Counted from the stretch's first letter, positions 25,461-40,108 are shown. The stretch is DNA of 64,000 nt from Spodoptera frugiperda (GCF_023101765.2 NC_064242.1:9102327-9166326); one strand, 5' to 3'. Numbers and translations: made by a program. Notes: generated by a model not told the origin, from the sequence alone.

Positions 25461-28029
25461 ATGTCCAACTTGTAAGACTGGCAACATCGAACAGCGGAAC
25501 ATTCGTATTTTAAACACTTGATTAACGTTCCAATGCGTTCAAAATGTATTAGTACATGGGAAATCGGTAAACATTAGTCAACACTGGGATCTAGATATTG
25601 AGATTTATGAGCTGAACGTCGCTGTTCTACTTGTCTAACACGAGATAACAGATACGTAGGTAATCTTGTTGAGATATGCGTAAATCATTGAGATTTCTAT
25701 CGTATCGATCATATCTATCTCAATTCTCAACATTATCTATGCATAGCAGTTTATACAGAACAGAAATTCAATGCCAAACGTTTATAATAAAACAAACAAT
25801 TGCACGGAAACGTACACTTCAGATAATGGATAGTAGAAACAACTTTAAAACGGTCACTCCTAGACGTGATAAAGCGTGACTCCATCAGCAATGAACGCCA
25901 GTAACCCATTACAAATCTGTTTTATTGCCTTACAAAAAGTAAGAATTTTACGGAACAAAGAAATTGCGAGAACGTGTGAATGATAGAAAGTATTATTACG
26001 GATATCAACAGCTAAGTACCTGCTCGTTCGGGCATCAACTAGTTGACGCCCTTTAAATATTTCGAATTCAATAGAAATTACTGCACGCCACCACACCGCA
26101 AAGACAATGAATGAGCTTGTGAAACATTGAATGGGGCATCGAAGTCAGCGGAGGCGGTAGGAATTCTACGAGAAAAACTAACAAATAATTCAAACAAGGA
26201 AACCGCCGCATTCAGAAACTGACACGAAACCACCGGTGAAGTGGGAAATAAACATGCACTTTGAAAACTCCTGTACCGTTAGCTGACATTGTTTTACAAG
26301 CACGCCGGTTTAGAAGCCACACGGCACGGCTCCCAGCCCCACATTCCCATCACTACGGCATCTAGCGCCGAACACCGTTACCTAAACAGATATTAATCAT
26401 AATTTTCACTGACGCCTGCTCAACTATTTTAGATGATAGTTATTAGCTCATTTTGATTGTGACCCGACTGTGTGTGGGCAAATACAAAAGAGCAGCTACT
26501 GGAAAATTGCCGTGTGACATCTAAGAGGTAATGGATTTAAAACTGCTCTGTGAGACACCTTTGAATAGCAAAATAATCACTTCCTGCGCAATTACGTACA
26601 AGCATTACGACAACTTGTCTTGGTACTTTACAGCGATTTGTCTTTAAACTTTAACGTACTTGTGAGTCGGTGTGATGGTGGTTGTAAAACGTTTCGTTCT
26701 CTTCGACAAATACGAACGTTTTATAGAGTAACTCGGTCCGATTCATTTAACGCGAGGAATCCTTGATGGGAATGCGGACAACACGTGAACAAACAGAACT
26801 AGTGAGAACGCAATAGAATCCTTCGTGGGTTTACACGTTTTTATGTCTGTTAATTGTTTTACACCGTGTACGCATATTATCACGGGAACATATGAATACA
26901 TCAATCGGAACGCTTAACGGTAGCTTGATTAAAGAATGTTTTTAAGTATCAGGAATTTCGGAAATAGTGTTTTATTCTGTTCTCAATCACAAATACTGTA
27001 AAGCTCAAAATACTATAACTCAGACCTTTTCCTTATTCATAATTAGTAATATTATCCTGATTTTGACGTCGGATAAAAACAACGCTTTGCAGAAATATGA
27101 CCGTTACACTTCCATAATACCTAAAATAATCTATTGAAATGTTATAAGTACCTACTACAAGGATTATGAAATCAGAATATATCAACTCAATGACTCATCT
27201 AATCACCAGTTTATGCAGCGAATTATCAAATATTTAGTATTAATTCGCTAATGGCCACTAAGCCTCTAGCGATTGAGAAATACCACACTTTTTGTATCAC
27301 GCTCGAGGCAAAACAACATTTTAAAACAAATTAATTTAGATATCTTATACTGAAGATACAGCGACGTATATCAAACGAATTGACGGACATACACGTCTTA
27401 AATGGACTTGTAATTCAATTGGTGACTAGGCACAGTTGCGTCCGGGATTTATTCGGGATCAATCAGATCAATTAGAAGGCATCAATTGTTATTGTCGAGC
27501 CTCGTTTGAACTACTCGCTCAAAGTCATAATGTTACGACATTTTTACTAGGCAAGTGGAAACAATACTATAAAAGTTCTTTAACTTAAGAATTATTAAAG
27601 TTTTTCAAAACCTATCATCATAAGAATGCTTGAATGCTAGACACAATGGCATCAAAGCTTGCGCCAAAACCTGTTCTATGAACAACATAATTGCGTCACT
27701 AATTTTCAAATACCTGTCACCGCTTATACACGATAATACCCGTGGTAACAATTAAACTAAAATCGCATAACGAATCCGCGTAGATTACAGTACATTTAAA
27801 TGAAGTATGTGAACACGTCTTCTTGTGTCGGCCCACACCAAGTTATATGCAGTTATTTAACAAATATGTTGTAACATGTAATTTGATCATAAAACATGGT
27901 CAGAATTATGTTTTCTTGGATTAGGAAGGAAGTTCTGGAGATGTTAAAGAAGGATATGATGATAAAGAATTAGAAACTAGAATTGCCAAAACTCTTCAAG
28001 AGAGGTTCTGCAAAACAGATATGATAATG
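25461..28029. other. AT-rich non-coding DNA
   Basis: No gene, RNA or named repeat recognised. Short open frames near 25676-26096 on both strands show no domain. Confidence 0.45.
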
Positions 28030-28200
28030 CTGATGGCGGCTCAAAAACAGCCGTCAGACCAACACAGATGGGACCCAGTAAGGCTGATGCCTGATTCTGA
28101 GCTGCGGACTATTTAGCGGGCTTACCGGGGCTTCAGCTCGAAAAGAAGGAGTAGGAGCGGGGTGGTTTTTAGTCAGTAAGAGTCTGACACTCCCTCTCGA
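28030..28200 (+). mobile_element. SINE-like element, GCGGACT family, copy 1
   Basis: The copy contains CAGATGGGACCCAGTA, GAGCTGCGGACT, a Pol III box-like GCTCGAAAAG, GGGGTGGTTTTTAGTCAGTA and CTGACACTCCCTCTCG. Related copies lie at 50401-50538, 54421-54554 and, inverted, 55007-55124. I recognise the family as abundant in noctuid-type moths. It is non-coding. Confidence 0.7.
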
Positions 28201-28781
28201 AAAAGAAAAACATGATTTTCCGCCTTAAAAAAAAATCTCTAAAAAATATTTAGAAAAAGATCTTTGAGTAGTAATCCACTTCAAAAATTTTAAAGCATGA
28301 CTTTACAAGATCGTTTTTTCAAAACATATTAATAACAGAGGATTTGCGAGCATAGCTTTAGTTAATACTTTGAAGCTAATTTGTATACATTTATTACCCA
28401 CATTTCAAATGGCGGTAGTTTTTGATCAGAAATACTAATCTTGTCAATTCATGATGATTGCTAATTTGCTTCATACGGTGGTTTAATGATGGCTTCATTA
28501 AACGGTTTAACTAGGCACTAATGATTGCTTATTACCTACATTAGATACAGAGTTTTACAATCTTAGTACCAAGTGAGGACAAGTGAGGAGCGTGTGGTAA
28601 TGATAGAAATGAGTGGACTCTTATCTTAAGAAACTAGTTCATTAAGATGGATGGATATTCTTACTGTCTTACTGTTCTGAATATCAGTAGATAAGTAAAA
28701 CAATCTGCTACAGTTGTTTCCTAGATGCCGTTAAACCTACTGACTATGATAAAATAATTGACCATCACTCGTTCTGTACAA

Positions 28782-28914
28782 TTAGTACGAGTTTGATTTG
28801 CATGTAACAAAATCGAAACGAGCTCTGATTGGCCAGCTCGAATGAACCAACCAATCAGAGCGTCGAACGCGCTCTCGTTTCGGTTACTTTAAACGTAAAG
28901 CAAACTCGTACTAA
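28782..28914. mobile_element. Palindromic MITE with paired CCAAT boxes, copy 1
   Basis: The 133-bp element starts TTAGTACGAGTTTG and ends CAAACTCGTACTAA, a perfect inverted end. Almost the whole element can fold back on itself: left ATCGAAACGAG pairs with right CTCGTTTCGG, and left CTGATTGG pairs with right CCAATCAGAG. The same design occurs at 31869-32013 and 60167-60314. There is no coding capacity. Confidence 0.8.
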
Positions 28915-31439
28915 GGGTACAGTCCTAGTTGACGTTGAAGAACTGGACAAACTTGTAGAGAAGAAGTTGTAAAGAGATAATATTCAAATTCTCTATGATT
29001 TAACAATTTTAGCTCTTTTACTTCTTCAAAGACTTCTTCATGGTTTGATCATGACTCTGCCATTAAACTATGATCTATTTCCATTTTTAAACCTCTCCGA
29101 TTCCACCTACTATTCGTAATCCAACAAATTGCGGACCACAAGCAACATGAAACATATTTTCATTCATACTCAATGCCGTAAATATTGCAATAGTAGCTAC
29201 TGGCAAGTCAGGACAGGCGGTCTCATCCGATGTGGCCACTTGATTTAATTGAATTAAATTGAAACAATCGATGGCAGTTACCAGCAGCCGTTAGTCGACT
29301 TCGTTCCGATTTATTGCTACACCACGTGAAGGATTGACCAATGCATTGCAAGTTTATCGATTTAGTACCTAATTAGCTTTCGTATAAAGACTTTTTTCTT
29401 TTAATTTTGTGACGTGTATGCTGCTTTAGGAATCTAGGAGCTCGAAAGATATAATAAAAGGTATTAAGGAATTACAATAAATTCTTAATACTTAGTATCA
29501 ATTAGGGATACGCAGGTGTATTATAAATACGTCATTAACATATTTTCGCTAATCCGCTTTCTATGCGGATGCGTTATAGGTAATCTTATCTCAGCTAAAT
29601 CCAATGCGAATGACCCGTTATGACGAAACACGATAAAAACAACAAATATATGCACCTAATTATGCGATTATGTCATCACACCGTTATTCTTGCATTTGTG
29701 GGGACAAAAATAAACGCACACGCACACCACCGCGTGCGCACACATGAATGACGCCAGAAAAACAAAAGACATCTTTTATGAACACATCCCAATGACTAAC
29801 ACAGCTGAAAATATATTTTTAAAAGTCAATGTCAGTGCTCAAAAAACGCTAGCATTTCTTCTCATTGAATCGCTTCATAACAAACATTGCACGGCTGTGT
29901 AACAACTTATTCACCGGCAGTCGGCCTCTGCTTGCTTTTTAATACCCCCGAGGCACTAATCGCCGTACACTGCGGCTCCAGCTGCTATGCGCCGTAATTG
30001 CTCACATATCAATCCACAAAGAGTTAAGTGCCAACTTAACATCCTTCTAAAATAAACAAGTTGCTTTGTTTTATACACTCGTTACCTTCAAGATAACATT
30101 ATTACAAAATCTATTGCTGCATCGTTATCTATGTATTTATGGACAATTCAAACTATGGACAAAAATATAAATGTCCCAGCGAAATAACGATATCTGTAAC
30201 GTTTAAATAACAAAAGGACAGCGATACTAACGCATATCCGGGCGAATCGCCACGTTCAGACCTTTAAACGCAACCGATAAAAACATTACTCGACGCTCTC
30301 AATAAATACACATTAATGTCCTGGAGCATTCTGGTTTACATTCCGTGCGGTTTCCAACGAGTTTTATAAAAGCTCCGTTCGGCCGCACACGCAATTACAA
30401 GCGCCTCTTTGCGGTACAATCAATATTTATTCCCTTACGAGACAATACAGGACACACTACTACATTACTGCGTCGGCTTCAGACCACGAACACGCCATGT
30501 TTGTGAAGCCGGCAATCAATTCCCGACTCTAAATTTTGTTCACGTTACAGGCGTAGCGATTTATGTAAGGGTGGGCGCACACTGGCCGGCCTGCAGAGTT
30601 CGTGTCCGTGCATAAATAACCCACCGTGCAATCTTCCAAGTTAATGATATTGCGATGCATTATCATTTCAGTCATTTGAAATCGCTCATTTCGTTTTTCA
30701 TATCGACTGGATATGGAGCCATCGATATCGAGAACAAATGGGCTTTCAGCGAATAAATAAAATGCGAAAGTGTTACTTACGTTGTATGATTGTTTTCGTT
30801 TTCAATTAATATCGATTAAACCTCGGTCTCATGGGTGTTCACAGAATCAAAAACGAAAAAGAATTAATTGCACCGACAAGACAAAGTAAAGGCAATCATA
30901 AAATAAACGGATAAATTTTATGGCGCGGAAAACAATGCGCTCGATTCGAACAATCGAAATGGTCGATGCAATACGAAGGGATGTTGAAGTGAAAGCGCAT
31001 GCGCTGATACAAGAAAAAGCCTCGCGAGCCAACCAGTTATTACACTAATCGCAGCGATATAATTCCCGAGTCAACTTAAACACAGGTTCCTTGCGGATCG
31101 AAATGCAAACATGGCGGGCGCTTTGAGCTCCACAGCGCGGGAACTGACGACTGCGGCTCCTCTGTTACGAATGCTACAATATCTATTGTTTACTTACTAT
31201 CAATTAGCTCCATTAGAATATACTAGCACACATTTTTTAACCAGTTTGCATCACAGAGAAAAACGGCTTCAAAATATGAGTCATTTAAAAAATGGACTTG
31301 AAAATGTTTCAGGATACAAAGTATACATTATTAAACATAATAGGTATAAATTAAATTAAGCAATACGTAACGACGACGAAATCCAAAAAAAAAATATAAA
31401 GAGAGATCCACAGAATACGTTGAAAATAGATTGTGCAAC
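28915..31439. other. Non-coding DNA, nothing recognised
   Basis: No gene identified. An AACATGGCGGGCG YY1/Pho-like word lies at about 31109. The small open frames near 30409, 30847 and 31111 have no domain. Confidence 0.45.
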
Positions 31440-31640
31440 AAAGAAGTAAAAATCGTGTCCGAAACGTTTTTGTAAAGTTCGCCATACTTGGCCCGCACGT
31501 ACGGTCGCACCCGGACCGTTTCACTCGATCAAAACGCAACACTAAAGTCGCAGTCGTCGGTCGCAAGACTCGCAAGCTTCGGTCTCAAGCTTCGTTTTAT
31601 CGCGTTCGCGCCAGAGTTATCTGACCGATGCGGCCGGGTA
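31440..31640. promoter_or_regulatory. CpG-dense block, candidate promoter or first exon
   Basis: About 200 bases are packed with CG dinucleotides, in contrast with the AT-rich flanks. Overlapping open frames on both strands here come from the lack of TA-containing stops. A GTCGCAGTCGTCGG word is loosely initiator-like. No splice donor or coding motif settles direction or function. Confidence 0.25.
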
Positions 31641-31868
31641 CAAAACGGTTGCTCGATACAACTCTTTATATCCCCATAAACGTTTTACATGTTATTTATC
31701 ACGATCTTAGTGGGTGACCCGCTTTATTTATGATGATAAATATTACAATCGTCTTAATGTTACTCGATATTTACTAGTTCCTTTGTACTCGGATACTCTA
31801 ATAGCATTTAGGAATTGTAAATCGTTTCCTATATTTAAGCTTGACTATTGTTGTTTTAAACTGTAGCC

Positions 31869-32013
31869 TTAGTATGAGTTTGCTTTACGTTTAAGTAATC
31901 GAAACGAGATAGCGTTCGGCGCTCTGATTGGTTCGTTTATTCAAGCCGGCCAATCAGAGCGCCGAAAGCTGTCTCGTTTCGACTACTTTAAACGTAAAAC
32001 AAACTCATGCTAA
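31869..32013. mobile_element. Palindromic MITE with paired CCAAT boxes, copy 2
   Basis: The best-preserved copy at 145 bp. It runs from TTAGTATGAGTTTGCTTTAC to AAACAAACTCATGCTAA. The arms continue inward through TCGAAACGAGA / TCTCGTTTCGA, CGGCGCTCTGATTGG / CCAATCAGAGCGCCG, to a short centre. Nearly every base has a partner, so it would form one long hairpin. Confidence 0.85.
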
Positions 32014-35000
32014 GGAAACTGAAATACTATTCGTATAATTATACCCAGTTCCGAATAAGTCGTCCTATTATTTATGGTTACGCTTATAAATTAAAATGCG
32101 AATGTATTCGTAACACCTAGCCGGCTAAGATGACGTTTACGACCGATGTGGTATCCAAATATTTATTAGCTTAGAACAAATTAAAAGTATAAATTTAAAT
32201 TTTTAGGAACTAAAAACTCCGAAAAGTATAATCAAGCTGTCACTTGACGACCAAATCCTGTTTATTATTGGTGGACCCACTCGTCTCAGTCACCCGTAGT
32301 GAATTTTAATGAAATTCACCTTTACAACTCGTATAATTCCTCCTATGTCTATTCAGTAATAGTTTATAATGCGAGCTTCGTAATAATCTTATTCTTATTT
32401 TATTATCAAATTTTTATTAATTATATTCCACGACATTATTTTATAGGATAATCCGCCTAAACAGCAATAAAATTGAAAGCAATTTGAATTAATTTTATTC
32501 GATTAAGAACAAAAGTGTTGTATCGGAATTGGCTTATTTATAGATAGAGAAACAGATCGTGGATAGAAACGGAAATTACAAACGATATATCAAAGACAGG
32601 CCTAGCATCTGGATTAAGATTAGGCAATTAAAAAGATGTGCTTTTAAGGGTAGCTATTAAAGTGTAATATATGGTCGGGGAGGCAGGCCACACAATTATT
32701 CGCTTAACCCCCTACGGCCGGCCGCCGCGCGATACTCAGACTATATTTAAAATTTATCACTTGGATATTAAATGTCGTCCCACATATAAATTACTGTCTG
32801 TAAAGCGCAGTATTGGCACGATTACTGCACTGCTGAGCTTGTATCTGATATAATTGAAATTATTAATTTCTAATTGCCTTCTTCGGTGTGTAATGGAATA
32901 CACTACTTAAAATCATGTTTCATAGGTTTATATAGTCTAAGAGTTATTTGTATCATTTGTTATTATAATTGTACGCATTTGCCATTTAATTACAAATTAA
33001 ATTCTAGTAGATACAGTTTTTAATTATTTTTCAATTCCAATCCAAAGTTTAATATTTTTGTAATAAAACAAACTAACAAACAACATTACTTCACTAACGA
33101 AAACAAAATACAAATTAATACAATGACATATTTAAAAATAGTTATAAAACCTTTTACAACAAAAACCATTCGAATTTCGAAATTACATTAATACCAAAAA
33201 AAATATAAACGTGTCACAATGACAGTTAAACAAATCAAAACAAAAGTGTATGACGTAGCGCCCTCTCGCGTTCCAGCCTCACACAAACTGGTCAGCTGAA
33301 AACTGAAAGGTTTCGTATTTAAAGTCGTACAGACGAAGTGTTTTCAGTAGCGCTACTCACATAACCACGAATGTAGTAGGCGCACATTTATTTGAATTTA
33401 GAATCTCTGTTGTAGAACTTGAAATCTGTTTACTTAAAATATTGTTTTAATTTAACATTTTCGTTGTTTTTTTTTTTAATGTTATCCTGGCCTATTTGAC
33501 ATACACATGGTGATCTGAATTTATTAATTTAAAAAGACAATAAGATATTTCTTACCTAAAAACGGTTTCTAAATATTTTATAAACGTGTCTTTTCCTTGT
33601 CATACTTAACAATAAATCTAAATAAACATGACATTGAAAAACAGTCGTCAGTCTACTTCATTATGGACTAAAACGAGCATATATTGTGTAGAGCCCAACT
33701 TTCCGTTGTTACGTGAACATTAAAATATTTTACACATTATTATTTATGGGTTAGTGCTACCTAATTCACAGTATACCCTCGTGCTAGCTGCAAACACTGT
33801 CAAGATCATTAATGCCAACAACTGCCTACGAATTTTATAAATCTTAACTTGTTTCACTAATTAGATAGACGCCACCTACTGTGTCCTAAACACACCGCGA
33901 CAAATTATTCAGCCCCGCTGAGTTTTGAACTTGGCGTCCACTCCCCGAAACAGTACCTCTACAAGGCCAACAGAACTACAGAACAAGTTTAGTCAAACGT
34001 AAAATTATAACTTCCAATGCAATCCGTACAAGTTCGCTTTCATCGCGAACTACTAAGGACAGCTCGGTACAGGTGGCTCCTACCTCACACGGCATCGTAT
34101 TTCGTTCGATTGTGTATCGCGAATTGCGATCGAACCTTTCCGGTCGGAACTGGGTTGCACGCCCATCGCAAGCCATTGTGAGATCCACATTAATTGGCCT
34201 CAGCCGCAGTCATTTAATATCTCGTAATGCTCTCGAAAAAACACAAAAAAACACCCGAAATCTCCCAAAGCTTCAACATCCGCGCATTCAATGCGCTCGC
34301 TGTATAAACTGTAACGCGATATTTTCTTAAGCGATTTGTTGGCAATAGCAGATGGGTGTGTCTTTAAACAGGAAATAATTTCGAACTTGTTGCCACTGAC
34401 TGATCTGTCTGGCTTGTGTTCGTTTTGTTCACAAACCACGTGTATTCATCTCGGAGTTTCTTCCATTGAAACATGACTACTTGTATACGTAGTTATTATA
34501 TACGCTACGTGCCCGCACTAGTAGGGGAGTATTGAATTTCACCTATAAACACCATCTGCTGCGTTTGCGTTTTGTTAATTTTATAACTAAACAATGTTTC
34601 GCTACTGCAACTATCTTCGCAATTTATGTGTTAGGACTTATTTAAGTCCGTCTAATTTACAGCTTTGTTTAATGTAATTGCCAGAACTGTCGCTTAATTT
34701 TCAAGGCAGAGTGCGGCCAAAATGCTTAGGATTAACTTGAGATAAAGTAGTGATACTAAATTATTCAAACGAAGACTGGTAGAAGTTTATTCCTGTCAAA
34801 TCTTCAAAAAACACCTCGACTATTCGTGTGCACACATTTGTTTAACGGGACCCATCGTTAGCTAACTAACTTACCGTTCAGGTAAAGATAATATTTTTTT
34901 CAACGCACGATCTCCTCGCTTTCGTGTCGAAATGCCACGACGAGGGATTATTATTTTAGTAACATCTGTACGAGTAACTCTAACTAGATACTAATAGATA

Positions 35001-38000
35001 ACCACTGATGTTTTTTATGCGATCCCGCTTTTTAATCTTTTGTATCGAGTCGTACACCAAATGTGCATTTTTATTTATAGGGGTCCGTTACAATAGGATA
35101 CGTATTGGGGTACTACAGTCGGATATACAATAAAATGAATGATTGAGGTCGCACTTGTGACCACTTGTCGCTAATTGAATTTTTTATTAACAATAACAAA
35201 CAAGTGTGTGGAATTACAGTGACATTTGCGCGTCGGTCAGTCGACATCCACTGATGAAAGACAAGCGAACAAGCATTATCAATTAAATTAAATCAATTTG
35301 ATGTTGGTCGTTAATTATTCGGCACTGTCAGTACTTAATCACATTTGGAAGCGACAGGACGTCCCCAAAGTTCCAATAAGCTACTGCTAATTACGTAATT
35401 CAAGCACCGTGACCGAAATAAAAAAGCTAGAATAAGTCGGCCATTGTGGCGGCTAACGTAAAAGGAATGTTGGTACGAGGAGACGGGAATGAACGTCACA
35501 TTCTGTGGAGCCGAGTACTTTTGTTCTTGTTATTTTTTTAACGGTCTAGGATGGAAGGTACAGTGGATTAGCCGCGACGAATCCCATGACCGCTTTCACA
35601 GTCTGGGGTGCAATTTCGTCTAATTATACCACGTCGTATCTTTCACTTACACAAATACCTATTTATGATAGTACCTCATTTGTATTCCTTCTACAATCGT
35701 GCACTTGTATCCAGGGGTAGTTTTTAATGAACCTTGTATTGTAAAGGGGCACGCCACAGTCTGTCTACTGATCAACGTATTCAATTTCAGCCACTTATTA
35801 TTTTTTTGACACACCCTCCCAATTTATTCGCATATGCCAGATTTTTGCTAACCACGTTATGTTATTTTAATTTAATGCGGCTTTTTCTCTACTATACTCA
35901 GTAGTAGCTAAACCCTTTTTATTTTCTAAAGAAAATTTAAAAATATTCTTTCAAAGGTAAACTTAGTTCCGTATTTAATAAAAAAAAAAGAAACCCATCC
36001 TCCAATAACTGCTCCGGAATATTTACAAAGATTATGCAAATAGATACTTGTGGTCGGTCGGTAATTATTTTCTTGCTACATAGTGACTCATGTTCGGCCC
36101 AGAAGCATTTATTAAGTCTGTGTTTACTTAGATAAATGCACGTTATCTCGTAGCATCCGTCTATAGCACGTCCGGGGAATTATCCGCACAAATCTTAGTC
36201 CCGCACTATTTACTCTTATCCTCAAAATCATGCATTCCTTTCTCTACGTCGAGGTAAAAACTTTCAACTTAATACCGTAGATTCATATGACTAATAGCCT
36301 ACAGATGTTTCCAAACCAGAAACGTATATCAAAAATAGAAATTAGGGGTTACACGCTCGCCCTCGATCAATGATAATAATTAAAATTAAAATTTTATCTC
36401 TCACAAATCTTGCAAGCCACCCAAGTAACGTTACGGTGTTACACATACATACATAAATAAATAACTTCATATCAAAGTGCTAGTTTCATTAACACATTCG
36501 AAACTTTATAACATTTTTATGACGCAAGGCTTTTTGGAGATGTTATCAGCGATTATCGCAGTTTTATTGCTTCTATATCTTAACGTTTGCAAATTATAAT
36601 TAAAAGATGACTATATAAATACCTTATGTACGGCCCATTTTATTCTCTATCAATATACCTAATTCTGTCGATTAAAATTTACTTTTTTATCAAAGTCGTT
36701 AAGACATAAATGATTTAATTCGGTGATCTTTGAACGTTATTACTTGAAACAGGTTTCATATCTAAACAATCGCACCAGTTTTTAAAATAGAAAATGTTGT
36801 ATGTATAAGACATTAAAGACGGGAAACTAATTTTGTGTAACAGCGCACAACATATGCGTTACATTCTCCACTTTCAACACTGTCACGGGCGATTCCCTGG
36901 CGAATTTAAATTTGTAATTCCTTCCTTCGCTGCTACCAATAACAGCGAAACATTTATTAAAAAACCTTGTGACTCCTCCCACCAACGGAAGCAGCTGCAA
37001 CCCTAATTATTACAAACACGGACTCTTGAGCATTGGGCAAAGCTATTGATAACTAGTGTTCTTTATTGTTAATCATCTATAGAAAACTGTTATTAATTTT
37101 CCAGCTGGCATGGAAGACACAACGACTTGTTAATTGTTTTATACATTTATTAGTACTGAGCTTTGCAATTACTAAGCCTATTTATTAACACAGTCAGCCC
37201 ACGGATAAGTACCAATCCAACTTGATAATGTGGCAATAATTACAACTACATTTATGGTTAGATCATCATATAAAAATCTAATCTAATAACTGTCATAATT
37301 TTTATTTGTTTATATAAAGCCATAACCGAAACGTTTTATTATGACATCGAAACGTCCTACGCGAAACTTGCGCGCTTGAACATTTCTTTAAACATTTCAT
37401 TAGCTGAGCCTGGGATATTTACGATTTTGGATAGCTATGGGCGGTCACGTTTACGGTTATGGAAGTATCATTTAATGAGGATACCGATACATTTAATCTG
37501 AAGCCAATAAGACGCAACCTTCATTTACCCACCCACATATTCGAATTGAGAGGTTAGAATTCAAAAATGAATTATGCAAAGAAGAAATAAGAAATCGTAT
37601 CGAGATGGCACCATCTCGGCGTGCACTCAAATGTTGTAGATATCGGTGATGATTTACATATTCACTGTTCGAGAGTTGCTAAAAAGACCTAAAAATGTCA
37701 ACTAAAATTTATTACAGCATTTTCATAAGAAGTGCCATTAATACTTTTGTAATAAACCTGTCTGGACACCGATAACATCACAATCTCAACTCCACCAAAA
37801 GCTAAAAGGCCGTTTATAGGGACATAAACGTTTATAGAATCATAAAGCAGAGCCAATCTATTGTTTCCAGTCGGCCTACGCTCGCCGGCGACATAACTAA
37901 TCGAACGATTCCGCTTTTTGTCTTTACACGGGACATAATCAATTGTCACTTCGAGTTTAGATATTTCCCACCTAAGTTTAAGATGTCTAAGATCCATTTG

Positions 38001-39442
38001 GAACGAGTTTGGAATCGCCCGTGGACAATAAACGATAGGATATCGTATTGCATGAGGAAAAAAGGTGATGAGTGGCCGTTGTCGCAGTGTTGGCGCTTGA
38101 ATGAATGGCCTGTATGTCATAGACATGGGACCTCTTGATGACCATCATTTAAATCCTTAACGATATTCAAAGTCTCAAATCTTTTTCGGTATAATATTAC
38201 ATCAACAATTCGATTAAGCTATTCAATATATGGTTTCGATGAAAGTTATGATTTAGTGATGGATAAAATAAAATATCTAAAGCTTCCTAAAAAGTGAAAT
38301 ACCTCAAAATGTATTCAGAAAAGTGTGTCAGTTGTGTTCAGCAAAATCATGTCATAATATCTCAAATTGTATTCAAGATATCCGTATTTCGATCACAAAA
38401 GCTACTTTTTTCCTGAACTCAAAATGTAGGATACAATAAAATTCCGTTATTGATTGAGTACTTTAATACAATTTAATCTGTGTAGAGACCATAAATTGAC
38501 CCTTACAAACATTTAAATTTCTGTGAAACTGCTTACCAAAGGACATCTGACACATGCGTGTGCGCATTTAACGCATAATCGATTGCTCCATTTACTTACA
38601 CCTCTACTTAACAATGAAGAGACATCGTCGTAATCAAAAGTCAATTAAAATGCTGTTTATTCATCATCGGAACGGCCGGCAGATGATTTATAATTTCGCA
38701 GCGGGCCATCGGCGTGCGCGCACTGTCGCGGTCGCTTTTTAAATTAAAATCGTACGGGCTCGGGCGTGATCTTATCCGGCTCGATCAATTTAGATAAAAT
38801 AAATATTTATACATTTAACTCTGGATGGGCGAACAAAGCGTTCGGTAAATTGATTATGTCAATGAAAAACTTACTTGACGTTTAGACGTTTGCCCCTATT
38901 CTATCACCTGCTCCGATTTTAAGATATGCATTTATAAAATGTTACGACTTGTTACGAAAGATAAGCATTTTTTTCTGTCAATCTGCTGTATAAACTTTGA
39001 AGTGCAGAGCTCATGAGAAGTTCACATTTGAACCGAGACAGGTCTATTAGATAATTTTATTACTAAGCCAAACAAATTCAATAGATTTGTCCGAGGCTTT
39101 CGAGAGCCTACTACACCTGTCTTTGTCAAGCTCATGGAGCCTAACCATTTAATTTATATGGACAACTCTTTCAATATTTACTTTTCATTGACATCTTTGA
39201 CAGATGGGTGAGCTCGGTCTTTGCTTGGGCTTTTATCATTATAATATGCTTCAGACTTGAAGAGTAAAGCACACTAATTTAATCTCTTTGAACTGATAAT
39301 AAGAATTATTTTCGAATATATTTTTGAGCAGTTGACTTGAGTTTGTTTTGGATGTTGTGTGTGTGTGTTTTATAAAGAGTGTTTTGGGTTGCCTTATATG
39401 GATGGTCATTAAAAAACGGTAAATAGTAGATAAAAATATTAT
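32014..39442. other. Gene desert downstream of the Toll receptor
   Basis: About 7.4 kb with no gene I can support. It includes a 142-codon minus-strand frame at 37698-38126 with no recognisable domain, an 18-base palindrome at 37601-37618 (CGAGATGG CA CCATCTCG), CATA/AAAT short repeats near 36444-36470, a TG run at 39356-39368, and a CpG-rich patch at 38650-38780. The stretch 35140-35460 is complex, low-repeat sequence and may be conserved. Confidence 0.45.
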
Positions 39443-40108
39443 TTTATTCATACTCTGCGTTTGGAAGCGTAATAAATACGAAAAAATTTCATATCCTAGC
39501 TAAAAATTACATCACAAAATTATTTACTTACGTATACATCTTACAATTACGCTATTTACAATTGACTAGGGTACATTTCAGTTCTGCGATACCTTTACCT
39601 ACATAATATTTACAGTTCATAGTTTCACACAGTTCTCACTTCATACGATAAATTCAATATAAGTACCTAACATTATCACAAATACTCAGCATGTCAGGTC
39701 TTAAAATTAGTCAGGAACCTTAAAGTACCAGTGTATGAATCATTACTCGTTATAGTATAACTGTTGCATATACATATGCAATAAGGAATGTATTGATTTA
39801 CATAACTTCATTTATCTACAAATAACTCATGAGAAAAGAAGGACAATGAATACTATTCAAACAGGTACAAAATATTATACAAATATGTGCAGAATCATAA
39901 TAGACATCAATAGTACTCACAGTACGATAAAAAGAATTTTCAAATCTGGCACAAGACCGATTACTGTTACATAAACAATTTAATATTACAGCACCAACAA
40001 ATACAAGCTTATAAACACAATTTGCATCGAATATATTATGCCAGATTACAATATTTATACAATGCTAGTTATTTACAGATAATAATACAAATCACAATGA
40101 TCATTCGT
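39443..40108 (-). other. Probable 3' UTR of the Toll receptor with poly(A) signal
   Basis: Below the TAA at 40109-40111 the minus strand is AT-rich, with no further coding sequence. The first canonical AATAAA on the minus strand is at 39443-39448 (TTTATT on the plus strand). This would give a 3' UTR of roughly 650-690 bases. A weaker ATTAAA at about 39978 could serve an alternative shorter end. The true end is not known. Confidence 0.4.
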
